DNA of 64,000 bases, taken from positions 28,893 to 92,892 of the forward strand of contig JANYLR010000059.1 of the NCBI GenBank assembly GCA_025363715.1. Direction: 5' to 3'. Position 1 is the stretch's first letter; each line of letters opens with the position of its first letter. A model generated the notes under the pieces. That model was given only the letters and a program-made list of their open reading frames with translations, had not been told where the DNA came from and searched no databases. Origin of the DNA: Holophagaceae bacterium. Its GTDB lineage: Bacteria > Acidobacteriota > Holophagae > Holophagales > Holophagaceae. Below are positions 24,625 to 32,201 of this stretch, one piece after another. A program made the translations under genes and the position numbers.

Positions 24625-25044
24625 CTACCTCTGTTCGAACGCATTGAAGAAGTAGCTGACCTCGAACTTCGCGCTCTCGGGTTTGTCGCTGCCATGGGTG
24701 GCGTTGCGGCCGATGCTGGCGCCGAAGCGCTTGCGGAGCGTGCCTTCTACGGCATTGGCAGGGTTGGTGGCGCCCATGAGATCCCGCCAGCGAAGGATGG
24801 CGTTCTCGCCCTCCAGCACCATGAGGACCACGGGGCCCTCCGTCATGAAGGCCTCCAACTCGGGGTAGAAGCCCTTGCCCACGTGCTCGTGGTAAAAGCC
24901 CTGGCAGAGGGCCGGGGTCAAGCGGGTCCGCTTGAGGCCCACGACCTTCAGGCCGCTATGTTCGATGGTGGTGATGATTTCCCCCACATGTCCGTCCTTG
25001 ACGGCATCGGGCTTGACGATGGCGAACGTGCGTTCAAGGGCCAT
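24625..25044 (-). CDS. ndk: Nucleoside diphosphate kinase
   Basis: A 139-residue enzyme that transfers the gamma-phosphate between nucleotides through a phospho-His. It has the family start MALERTFAIVKPDAVKDG and the catalytic His in GRNATHGSD, with EVSYFF near the end. The start at 25044 is preceded by GGAGG at 5 nt; a longer frame would add 19 unconserved residues. A Rho-independent terminator (24553-24582) and the 30-bp repeat copy B follow it. secA begins 140 nt upstream on the other strand. Confidence 0.95.
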   Translation of the reverse strand: MALERTFAIVKPDAVKDGHVGEIITTIEHSGLKVVGLKRTRLTPALCQGFYHEHVGKGFYPELEAFMTEGPVVLMVLEGENAILRWRDLMGATNPANAVEGTLRKRFGASIGRNATHGSDKPESAKFEVSYFFNAFEQR

Positions 25045-25183
25045 GGTGCCTCCAGAATCAAAACAACCAGTCTGCCTTGGGTGGGTAACTTCGGCAACCA
25101 CGGATCCTTGGTTCTTGCTCCCGGCGCTGTGAAATGGGCATTCATCGCGCTACAATCGACGGTTTACGCGACTGGACGGCTCC

Positions 25184-27802
25184 ATGCTCGACAACCTCCT
25201 AAAGAAACTCATCGGCTCCAAGAACGATCGGGAGCTGAAGCGGCTGTGGGCCAGGGTCCAGGCCATCAACAACTTCGAACCGGAATTCACTGGGCTCAGT
25301 GATGACGCGCTGAAGGCCAAGACCCCCTACCTCAAGGAGAAACTGGCAAACGGGGCCACCCTGGAGGACATCCTGCCCGAGGCCTTCGCCGTGGCCCGGG
25401 AGGCCAGCAAGCGCGTGCTCAAGATGCGCCACTTCGACGTCCAGATCGTGGGCGGCATGGCGCTGCACGAGGGCAAGGTCGCCGAGATGCGCACCGGTGA
25501 GGGCAAAACCCTCACCGCCACGCTGCCTCTGTACCTTAACGCCCTGGCCGGCAAAGGCGCCCACCTGGTCACGGTGAACGACTACCTGGCCCGCCGCGAC
25601 GCCGAGTGGATGGGCCGCCTCTACACCTGGCTGGGCCTCAGCGTGGGCATCATCCAGCACGGCCTCGATGACCAGCAGCGGCGGGATGCCTATGGCTGCG
25701 ACATCACCTATGCCACCAACACCGCACTGGGCTTCGACGCCCTCCGCGACAACATGAAGTGGGACCTGGACGAGTTCACCCAGCGCGGCTTCAACTACGC
25801 CATCGTGGACGAAGTGGACAGCATCCTCATCGATGAGGCGCGCACCCCGCTGATCATCGCGGGCAGCAGCGAGGAAGATACCTCCAAGTACTTCCGCATC
25901 GACGCCATCGTTCCGAAGCTGAAGAAGGAAGTGCATTACAAGGTCGACGAGAAGGACCGCCAGGTGATGCTGACGGATGATGGCATCCACCATGCCGAAC
26001 AGCTGCTGGGCGTGACCAACCTCTACGATCCGACCAGCATCGAGACGCTGCATGGCCTCAACCAGGCCCTGCTGGCGCACAACCTCTACCGGCTGGACGT
26101 GGACTACATGGTCCGCCCCAAAGAAGACGGCAAGGGCATGGAAGTGGTCATCGTGGACGAGTTCACGGGACGCGCCATGCCGGGCCGCCGCTGGTCCAAC
26201 GGCCTGCATCAGGCCATCGAGGCCAAGGAGGGGGTGGAGGTCAACGCCGAGAACCAGACCCTGGCCACGGTGACCTTCCAGAACTTCTTCCGCATGTACA
26301 AGACCCTGGCCGGCATGACCGGCACGGCAGAGACCGAGGCCACAGAACTGCATTCCATCTACAAGCTGGACGTGCTCGTGGTGCCCACGAACATGCCCAT
26401 GATCCGCACTGATTTCGCCGATACGGTCTACTCGACCCGGACCGGGAAGAAGAAGGCCATCGTCGAAGAGATCCGGGAGCTGCACACCAAGGGCCAGCCC
26501 GTGCTGGTGGGTACGGCCAGCATCGACAGCAGCGAGGACCTGGCCGATGCCCTCAAGGCCGCCCGCATTCCCCACGTGGTGCTGAACGCCAAGCACCATG
26601 AGCGGGAAGCGGAGATCATCGCCCAGGCGGGCCGAAGAGGCGCTGTCACCATCGCCACCAACATGGCGGGCCGCGGCACCGACATCATTCTCGGCGGCAA
26701 CCCCGAGGGCCTGGCCCGCATCGAGGCCAAGAAGAAGGACATCGCCCTCTATGACGAGGAGGGTTTCGAAACGGCCGAGTTCTCGGCCCTCGTGGAAAAG
26801 ATGCGGGGCCAGACCACGGCCGAGCATGAGGAAGTGGTGTCCCTTGGAGGCCTGCATATTCTGGGCACCGAGCGCCACGAAAGCCGGCGCATCGACAACC
26901 AGCTCCGGGGCCGCGCCGGCCGCCAGGGCGATCCCGGTTCCAGCCGCTTCTACCTGTCCCTCGAGGACGACCTGATGCGGATCTTCGGTGGCGACCGCAT
27001 CAAGAACCTCATGGGCGCCATGGGCATGAACGACGACGAGCCCATCGAAGCCGGCATGGTCACCCGCGCCATCGAGCGCAGCCAGAAGCGGGTCGAGGCC
27101 CACCACTTCGAGATCCGCAAGCACCTGCTCGAGTACGACGATGTCATGAACAAGCAGCGCATCTTCTTCTATGGACTGCGCACGGAGATGCTGAAGGGGA
27201 ACACCAAGGACTACGTGCTGAGGGTGGCCGCCGAGATCGCCGAAGGCATCGCCAATGACTTCCTGCCCGACAAGGGCGAGCGGGATCAGGCCGGGTTCCG
27301 GGAACGGGTCGAGCAGCTCTTCACCCTCACCACCGAGGAGGTCGAGGCCGTGGGGCAGATGCCCCAGGCCCAGGCCACTGAGGCCCTGGCGGCCTTGGTG
27401 CAGCGCTTCTACGAGGGCAAGGACGAGCGCCTGGGCGGCGAGGGCATGCGCAGCTACGAGCGCTGGTCCATCCTCCAGATCATCGACGCCGCCTGGAAGC
27501 GCCACCTGCTGGTCATGGACCACCTGAAGGAAGCCATCGGCTTCCGGGGCTATGGCCAGAAGGATCCGCTGGTGGAGTACAAGCGCGAAAGCTATGAGTA
27601 CTTCGAGCAGATGCGCTTCGGCTACGAAGACGAAATCATTTCGTACCTCTACCGCGTAGAGCCCCAGCCTTCGTACATGCCCGACGAAGACTTCTTCCGA
27701 GGCCCTTCGGAGACCATCGAGCTGGGCCCTGACGAGCAGGGCAATCCCCCCGAGGGAATCCAGCGCGTCCTGCGCTTCACGGCGGGTGGGCTGGAGGATT
27801 GA
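25184..27802 (+). CDS. secA: Preprotein translocase ATPase SecA
   Basis: An 872-residue motor ATPase that drives proteins through SecYEG. NBD1 has the Walker A MRTGEGKTLTATLPLYL and the DEVDSILIDEARTPL region (DEAD-like box). The preprotein cross-linking domain lies at about 230-370. NBD2 holds ITIATNMAGRGTDIILGGN and the arginine-finger helix LRGRAGRQGDPGSSRF. The C-terminal helical scaffold continues to the end. It stops after FTAGGLED and has no Cys-rich zinc tail (CxCxSGKKYKxCC/H), which many bacterial SecA proteins carry to bind SecB and lipids. It is followed by a strong terminator. Confidence 0.97.
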   Translation: MLDNLLKKLIGSKNDRELKRLWARVQAINNFEPEFTGLSDDALKAKTPYLKEKLANGATLEDILPEAFAVAREASKRVLKMRHFDVQIVGGMALHEGKVAEMRTGEGKTLTATLPLYLNALAGKGAHLVTVNDYLARRDAEWMGRLYTWLGLSVGIIQHGLDDQQRRDAYGCDITYATNTALGFDALRDNMKWDLDEFTQRGFNYAIVDEVDSILIDEARTPLIIAGSSEEDTSKYFRIDAIVPKLKKEVHYKVDEKDRQVMLTDDGIHHAEQLLGVTNLYDPTSIETLHGLNQALLAHNLYRLDVDYMVRPKEDGKGMEVVIVDEFTGRAMPGRRWSNGLHQAIEAKEGVEVNAENQTLATVTFQNFFRMYKTLAGMTGTAETEATELHSIYKLDVLVVPTNMPMIRTDFADTVYSTRTGKKKAIVEEIRELHTKGQPVLVGTASIDSSEDLADALKAARIPHVVLNAKHHEREAEIIAQAGRRGAVTIATNMAGRGTDIILGGNPEGLARIEAKKKDIALYDEEGFETAEFSALVEKMRGQTTAEHEEVVSLGGLHILGTERHESRRIDNQLRGRAGRQGDPGSSRFYLSLEDDLMRIFGGDRIKNLMGAMGMNDDEPIEAGMVTRAIERSQKRVEAHHFEIRKHLLEYDDVMNKQRIFFYGLRTEMLKGNTKDYVLRVAAEIAEGIANDFLPDKGERDQAGFRERVEQLFTLTTEEVEAVGQMPQAQATEALAALVQRFYEGKDERLGGEGMRSYERWSILQIIDAAWKRHLLVMDHLKEAIGFRGYGQKDPLVEYKRESYEYFEQMRFGYEDEIISYLYRVEPQPSYMPDEDFFRGPSETIELGPDEQGNPPEGIQRVLRFTAGGLED

Positions 27803-27827
27803 TTCGACCAGGTTTTATATGCTGAGG

Positions 27828-27864
27828 AAATCACAGGGGGCCAATGGGCCCCCTGTGATTTTCT
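27828..27864 (+). terminator. Terminator after secA
   Basis: A perfect 15-bp inverted repeat, AAATCACAGGGGGCC and GGCCCCCTGTGATTT, has an AATG loop and continues into TTTCTT. It separates secA from rapZ. Confidence 0.9.
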
Positions 27865-27901
27865 TGGGCCAGGGCCTCCGGCCCTGATACACACTAGGGT
27901 C

Positions 27902-28753
27902 ATGGAACTGATCGTCGTCACGGGACTCTCGGGCGCGGGCCGGCATTCGGTGCTGGGCGCCTTGGAGGACAGCGGCTGCACGGCCCTCGATAATGTGCCG
28001 CCTCGCCTGCTGGAACCCCTGCTGGAACTGGAAGCCAAGCTGCAGCCCAGCCGGGAGCGGTTGGTGGTCGGCATGGACAGCCGGCAGGCGGAGTTTGTCC
28101 AGGAATTCGAACCCCTGCTGAGGCGCCTCAACCGGGGCCAGGTGCCGGTGCAGGTGGTCTTCGTGGAGGCCGCCGAGGGTGTCCTCCTGCGCCGGTATTC
28201 CGAGACCCGACGCCCCCACCACCTGGCCCTGCTGGGTACCGCCGAGGAGGGCATCCGCCAGGAGCGGGATCTCCTCGCCCCCATCCGGGCCCTGGCCACC
28301 ACCATCCTCGATACGAGTCATCTGAGCTTGTCTGAACTTCGCCTGAGGATCGCTGCCCTCGTGCCCCAGGTGCCCTCGCGCCACACCGCCGTCCGCCTGC
28401 TCAGCTTCGGCTTCAAGCGGGGAATGCCCGCGGACGCCGACGTGATCCTCGATGCCCGTTTCCTCCCCAACCCTTTCTACGTCGATGCCCTGAAGCCCCT
28501 CACCGGCCAGGACTGGCCCGTCCAGGAGTACCTGCTGGAGTCACCGGATTTTCGAGAATTCCTGGAGCGCGCCGAATCCTGGCTGCGCTGGTCCCTGCCC
28601 CTGGTCCAGCAGGAGGGCCGGGCCTACCACACCCTGGCCATCGGCTGCACCGGGGGCCAGCATCGCTCCGTGGCGCTGGTGGAGATGCTGGCGCACCGCC
28701 TCCGGAACGACGTGTCGGCCCTGACCGTCCGGCACCGGGAGCTGGCTGGCTAG
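27902..28753 (+). CDS. RapZ/YvcJ family nucleotide-binding protein
   Basis: A 283-residue P-loop protein of the RapZ (E. coli) and YvcJ (B. subtilis) family. In E. coli RapZ guides RNase E to the small RNA GlmZ; in Bacillus YvcJ affects competence. The N-terminal P-loop is GLSGAGRHS: the usual Lys of GxxGxGKS is Arg, as also seen in some actinobacterial homologues. The ALDNVPPRLL block follows. The C-terminal RapZ domain has LLSFGFKRGMPADADVILDAR and the GCTGGQHRSVAL signature. Its neighbours give no clue to a target. Confidence 0.9.
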   Translation: MELIVVTGLSGAGRHSVLGALEDSGCTALDNVPPRLLEPLLELEAKLQPSRERLVVGMDSRQAEFVQEFEPLLRRLNRGQVPVQVVFVEAAEGVLLRRYSETRRPHHLALLGTAEEGIRQERDLLAPIRALATTILDTSHLSLSELRLRIAALVPQVPSRHTAVRLLSFGFKRGMPADADVILDARFLPNPFYVDALKPLTGQDWPVQEYLLESPDFREFLERAESWLRWSLPLVQQEGRAYHTLAIGCTGGQHRSVALVEMLAHRLRNDVSALTVRHRELAG

Positions 28754-28757
28754 CCCT

Positions 28758-29879
28758 TCAGCCTTCCTTGAAGATCACGTTTCGTTTGGCCAGGTCCTCG
28801 CGGATGAAGTCCCAGGCGCCGGGCTCCAGGCCCACGAACTCCGGGGGGCTGATGCCTTTGCGGGAATAGCCGCCCTTCGCGATCAGCCGTACGGCGGCGG
28901 TGCAAGTGTAGCCGGTGGTGCGGGCCATGGAGGTGGTCCGCGCGGCGCGGTCGTAGCGGTCCAGGAGGCTCAGCTCCTTCCGCACCTTCCGGCCGTCCTT
29001 TTCGCCATCCACGATGACCCGCATGACGGTGAAATCCTCCTCGCCCTCCTGCATGAACCAGAGGGGGAAGAGTAGGTGGGTGGTCAGGTCCAGGGGACTG
29101 ATCTCGACGCCGGCCACCTTGACCTTCTCCTTACCGAAGAACCCGGATTCCCGCAGCATCCGCATCTTCTCGATGTGGCCGGGGTAGCGCAGGGTCTTCT
29201 CCTTCATGTCGGGAATGCCCGGGAAGCTTTTGATGAGGCTCCGGAGGCCGTCCGTGTTGAAGGACTCCAGGGTGCCCAGCTCCGGGAAGTCCAGCAACTC
29301 AGGCTCGGACAGGGCCGGGAAGACCACCACTTTCCCGTCCTTCACGTAGCGGGTGGGGCGGGTGTACTCCTCGATGACATCGATGGGGCTGAAGCCGGCC
29401 TTGTATTCATAGGGCCAGGTTCGGATGACGGGCAGGCCGCCCACCAGGCATTCGAAGGACGTGATGCGATCCCACTTCCGTGAGAGATCGCCCAGGATCA
29501 TGTTGTGGCAGCCTGGCGCCACGCCGCAGTCCACGATGGCGGTGAGGTTCTGGGCCTTGGCCAGGGCATCCAGCTCGAAGCAGTCCTCGTCGAAGAAGGA
29601 GATGTCCACCAGGGGCTTGCCGGCCTCCAGCACCGCCTTCGCAGTGGCGAAGCCCAGGAAACCCGGCACCGCGCCCACCACCAGGTCAGCCTTCGCCACG
29701 GCGGCCTTCACCGTTTCGGGCTTCGACAGATCCGCAATCAGGGTGGCCAGGCCGGCTTCGCGCATCCGGGCCAGGGCTCCCTCCGAGCGGTCCACCACCG
29801 TGACCTGGAAATCCGGGGCCAGGTCCTTGGCCATGGTGCCACCGACGCGGCCGACTCCGAGAACGACAACGTGCTTCAT
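28758..29879 (-). CDS. Saccharopine-dehydrogenase-family oxidoreductase (lysine dehydrogenase-like)
   Basis: A 373-residue NAD(P)-dependent enzyme. The Rossmann motif is at the N terminus (VVVLGVGRVGGTMAKDL), followed by DLVVGAVPGFLGFATAKA, DISFFDEDC and IVDCGVAPGCHNMIL, all typical of saccharopine dehydrogenase and lysine 6-dehydrogenase proteins. The second domain includes ECLVGGLPVIRTWPYEYKAGFS. The product could be an L-lysine dehydrogenase or a carboxynorspermidine-type enzyme. The start at 29879 has GGGAG 7 nt upstream. It ends 5 nt from the convergent rapZ. Confidence 0.85.
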   Translation of the reverse strand: MKHVVVLGVGRVGGTMAKDLAPDFQVTVVDRSEGALARMREAGLATLIADLSKPETVKAAVAKADLVVGAVPGFLGFATAKAVLEAGKPLVDISFFDEDCFELDALAKAQNLTAIVDCGVAPGCHNMILGDLSRKWDRITSFECLVGGLPVIRTWPYEYKAGFSPIDVIEEYTRPTRYVKDGKVVVFPALSEPELLDFPELGTLESFNTDGLRSLIKSFPGIPDMKEKTLRYPGHIEKMRMLRESGFFGKEKVKVAGVEISPLDLTTHLLFPLWFMQEGEEDFTVMRVIVDGEKDGRKVRKELSLLDRYDRAARTTSMARTTGYTCTAAVRLIAKGGYSRKGISPPEFVGLEPGAWDFIREDLAKRNVIFKEG

Positions 29880-30014
29880 GGCGGTACTCCCGATGGGATG
29901 AGGATTCACTGCCGGATTATCCCTGGGATGTCAGGGACAGCCGGGAGGATCCTGGGATTTCTTGACGGTTTGTCCAAGGTAGAAGGATCCGCGCTATCCC
30001 GGCATTCTGGAGGC

Positions 30015-31412
30015 ATGTCGCGTTCCTCGGTTTCCCTCCGGCTCTTCCTGGCCATCACGGTCCTGGCCATCCTGCCGGTCCTGGGGGGCTGGTGGACCTG
30101 GAAGGGGGAGGGGCCCCTCCAGCAGGAAGCCACGGTGCTGGTAAAAAAGGGCACCAGCATCAACCAGGTGGCCGACCAGCTCGAGCGCGAGGGCGTCATC
30201 CGTTCAGCCTCCCTGTTCAAGCTCTGGGCCCGGGCCCGCAAGCTCCAGCTCATCCGCGGCGAGTACACTTTCACGGCCCGGGCCAGCCTGTCGGACGTGG
30301 CCGGGAAGCTGCGCCGGGCGGAGATCCACTACACGCGGGTGTCCATCCCCGAGGGGGCCCACGCCTGGTCCACCCAGAACCGCCTGAAGGAATTCGTGCC
30401 GGAGGACGTGTTCTGGACCCTGTGGAAGAGCCCGCGCCTGGCCAAGGCCGCCGGTTTCCCGGAGGCTGAAAGCCTGGAGGGACTGCTGGCCCCGGCGACC
30501 TACAAGCTGCACCACGCCATGGAACCCGAGGAAGTCATGCTCATGCTGGTGGAGGCCTTCCGCGATCAGGTGCGTCCCGAACTGGAAGGGGGCGTGCTGC
30601 CGCCCTATGAGACCTTGATCCTGGCCAGCCTGGTGGAGAAGGAAACCAAGCTGCCGGAGGAGCAGCCGAAGGTGGCCGGCGTCTACAAGAAGCGCCTGGA
30701 TATCGGCATGCGCCTGCAGTGCGATCCCACGAGCCTCTACGCCCGGTGGCTCCTGGGTGATCTGCGGTTCACAGCCCCGCTGGCGGCGGATATCCGGCGC
30801 TCGCACCGGTTCAACACGTATGCGGTGAGCGGTCTGCCTCCCACGCCCATCGCCATTCCCAGTCCCGCGGCCATCGAAGCGGCCAAGGCGCCGCTGGCGG
30901 GAAAGGATCTCTATTTCGTGGCCACGGGATTGGGCGGGCACAACTTCGCCCCCAGCCTGAAGGACCACAACCGGAACGTGGGGGTGTACCGCAAGGAGCT
31001 CGCCCGTCAGAAGAGCCTTTCCCGTGGCAAAGAGCTCAAGGCAACACCCGACGACACCGCGATGAAGCCAGGCGGGATGCACCGCAAGGAAGGGCCCGCA
31101 GGGCAACGTGGTTCGTTGTTCAAGGGACCTGACGCCGCGGGGCGCCCGCCTGGCTTCATCCCTCCGGGCGAGGGGTGGCGGGGAGGCTCCGGCTCCGCGA
31201 GCTTGCGAGCGGGAGCCACGCGTAGCGTGGCGTCAGACGGAGGGCGATCCATCGTCAGCTCCAGCTATCGCGGCGCAGTGCGCCGCTCCTGCTCGCCTCC
31301 GGCTCACAGAGCCGGAGCCTCCGTTTCGCGTAGTACCCGCTACGCTGCCACTCGCCTTCCTCGCCTCGCTCGCCCGGCGCCCCTCGCGCGGCGACGTGGG
31401 GTGTTGTCTTGA
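30015..31412 (+). CDS. mltG: Endolytic transglycosylase MltG with an unusual C-terminal extension
   Basis: A 465-residue inner-membrane enzyme that cuts nascent glycan strands. One N-terminal span (LFLAITVLAILPVLGGWW), a LysM-like segment (LVKKGTSINQVADQLEREG) and the YceG domain with the catalytic Glu in LASLVEKETKLPEEQPKVAG are seen, ending with the conserved NRNVGVYRKELARQ near residue 332. E. coli MltG has about 340 residues. Here the frame continues for about 130 residues of Arg/Ser/Pro/Gly-rich sequence, which is made of short palindromes (31215-31345). It ends in a TTGA overlap with tlyA. A GGAGG lies only 1 nt before the ATG, so the start is slightly uncertain. Confidence 0.85.
   Translation: MSRSSVSLRLFLAITVLAILPVLGGWWTWKGEGPLQQEATVLVKKGTSINQVADQLEREGVIRSASLFKLWARARKLQLIRGEYTFTARASLSDVAGKLRRAEIHYTRVSIPEGAHAWSTQNRLKEFVPEDVFWTLWKSPRLAKAAGFPEAESLEGLLAPATYKLHHAMEPEEVMLMLVEAFRDQVRPELEGGVLPPYETLILASLVEKETKLPEEQPKVAGVYKKRLDIGMRLQCDPTSLYARWLLGDLRFTAPLAADIRRSHRFNTYAVSGLPPTPIAIPSPAAIEAAKAPLAGKDLYFVATGLGGHNFAPSLKDHNRNVGVYRKELARQKSLSRGKELKATPDDTAMKPGGMHRKEGPAGQRGSLFKGPDAAGRPPGFIPPGEGWRGGSGSASLRAGATRSVASDGGRSIVSSSYRGAVRRSCSPPAHRAGASVSRSTRYAATRLPRLARPAPLARRRGVLS
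31215..31345. repeat. Cluster of four perfect palindromes within the mltG extension
   Basis: In 131 nt there are four perfect hairpins: 31215-31231 (GCCACGC GTA GCGTGGC), 31270-31286 (GCGGCGC AGT GCGCCGC), 31297-31317 (CTCCGGCTC ACA GAGCCGGAG) and 31328-31345 (GCGTAG and CTACGC). They lie in the reading frame of mltG beyond its conserved part. The density looks like an intergenic palindromic element read through, not like protein selection. Confidence 0.75.
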
Positions 31413-32191
31413 GCTCTCGGGTCCGGCTGGATCAGCTGCTGGTGCAGCGCGGGTTCTGCGAGACCCGGGCCAAGGCCCAGGCCCGCATCCTGGCTGGCGA
31501 GGTGCTGGTGGAGGACCGGCCCGTCACCAAGGCGGGCACGGCCGTGGACGAGGCGGCCACCATCCGCCTGCGCGGCGAGCCCCTCCCCTTTGTGGGCCGG
31601 GGCGGACTCAAACTGGCCGGGGCCCTGGACCAGTGGGCCATCGATCCGACGGGGCTGGTCTGCTTCGATGCCGGCTCCAGCACCGGCGGCTTCACGGACT
31701 GTCTGCTTCAGCGCGGCGCGGCGAAGGTCTACGCCGTGGACGTGGGCACTAATCAGCTCCACTGGAAGCTGCGCAGCGATCCCAGGGTGATCTCCATGGA
31801 GCAGGTGAACCTCCGCACCTGGGATCCGGCGGCCATCCCCGAACGCTGCCAGCTGCTGGTGGCGGACCTGAGCTTCATCTCCCTCCGGCTGGCCATTCCG
31901 CCGGTGCTGCCCAGCCTGGTGCCGGGGGCCGAGGCGGTGCTGCTGGTGAAGCCCCAGTTCGAGGCCGGGCGGGATGATGTGGGGGCTGGGGGCATCGTCC
32001 GGGACCCGGCCATTCACCGGCGGGTGCTGGTGGATACCTGGACCTTTTTCGCGGGGACGGGCCTGCGCCCCCAGGCCCTGGCCATGAGTCCCATCAAGGG
32101 GGGCGAGGGCAACACGGAATTCCTGATGCGCCTCCGGCTGGGCCAGGAAGCCGGTGAGCTCGGCGCCGCCCTAGCTTCTCTCGAAATTTGA
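31409..32191 (+). CDS. tlyA: TlyA family rRNA 2'-O-methyltransferase
   Basis: A 260-residue protein with an N-terminal S4 RNA-binding domain (VRLDQLLVQRGFCETRAKAQARI in two parts, then AGEVLVEDRPVTKAG) and a C-terminal FtsJ-type methyltransferase: GGLKLAGALDQWAID, CFDAGSSTGGFTDCLL (SAM-binding), YAVDVGTNQLHWKLR, VADLSFISLRL and LVKPQFEAGRDDVG. In mycobacteria TlyA methylates 16S and 23S rRNA. The only usable start is a TTG at 31409 that overlaps the mltG stop as TTGA, which implies coupling to mltG. Confidence 0.9.
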   Translation: MSSRVRLDQLLVQRGFCETRAKAQARILAGEVLVEDRPVTKAGTAVDEAATIRLRGEPLPFVGRGGLKLAGALDQWAIDPTGLVCFDAGSSTGGFTDCLLQRGAAKVYAVDVGTNQLHWKLRSDPRVISMEQVNLRTWDPAAIPERCQLLVADLSFISLRLAIPPVLPSLVPGAEAVLLVKPQFEAGRDDVGAGGIVRDPAIHRRVLVDTWTFFAGTGLRPQALAMSPIKGGEGNTEFLMRLRLGQEAGELGAALASLEI

Positions 32192-32201
32192 TCCGGGTGA
32201 T

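Noticed and set aside
25199..27523. A long minus-strand frame opposite secA (774 codons)
   Set aside because: It mirrors secA codon structure in high-GC DNA, has no protein-family resemblance (His/Leu/Val/Gly-rich), and secA on the other strand is unmistakable.
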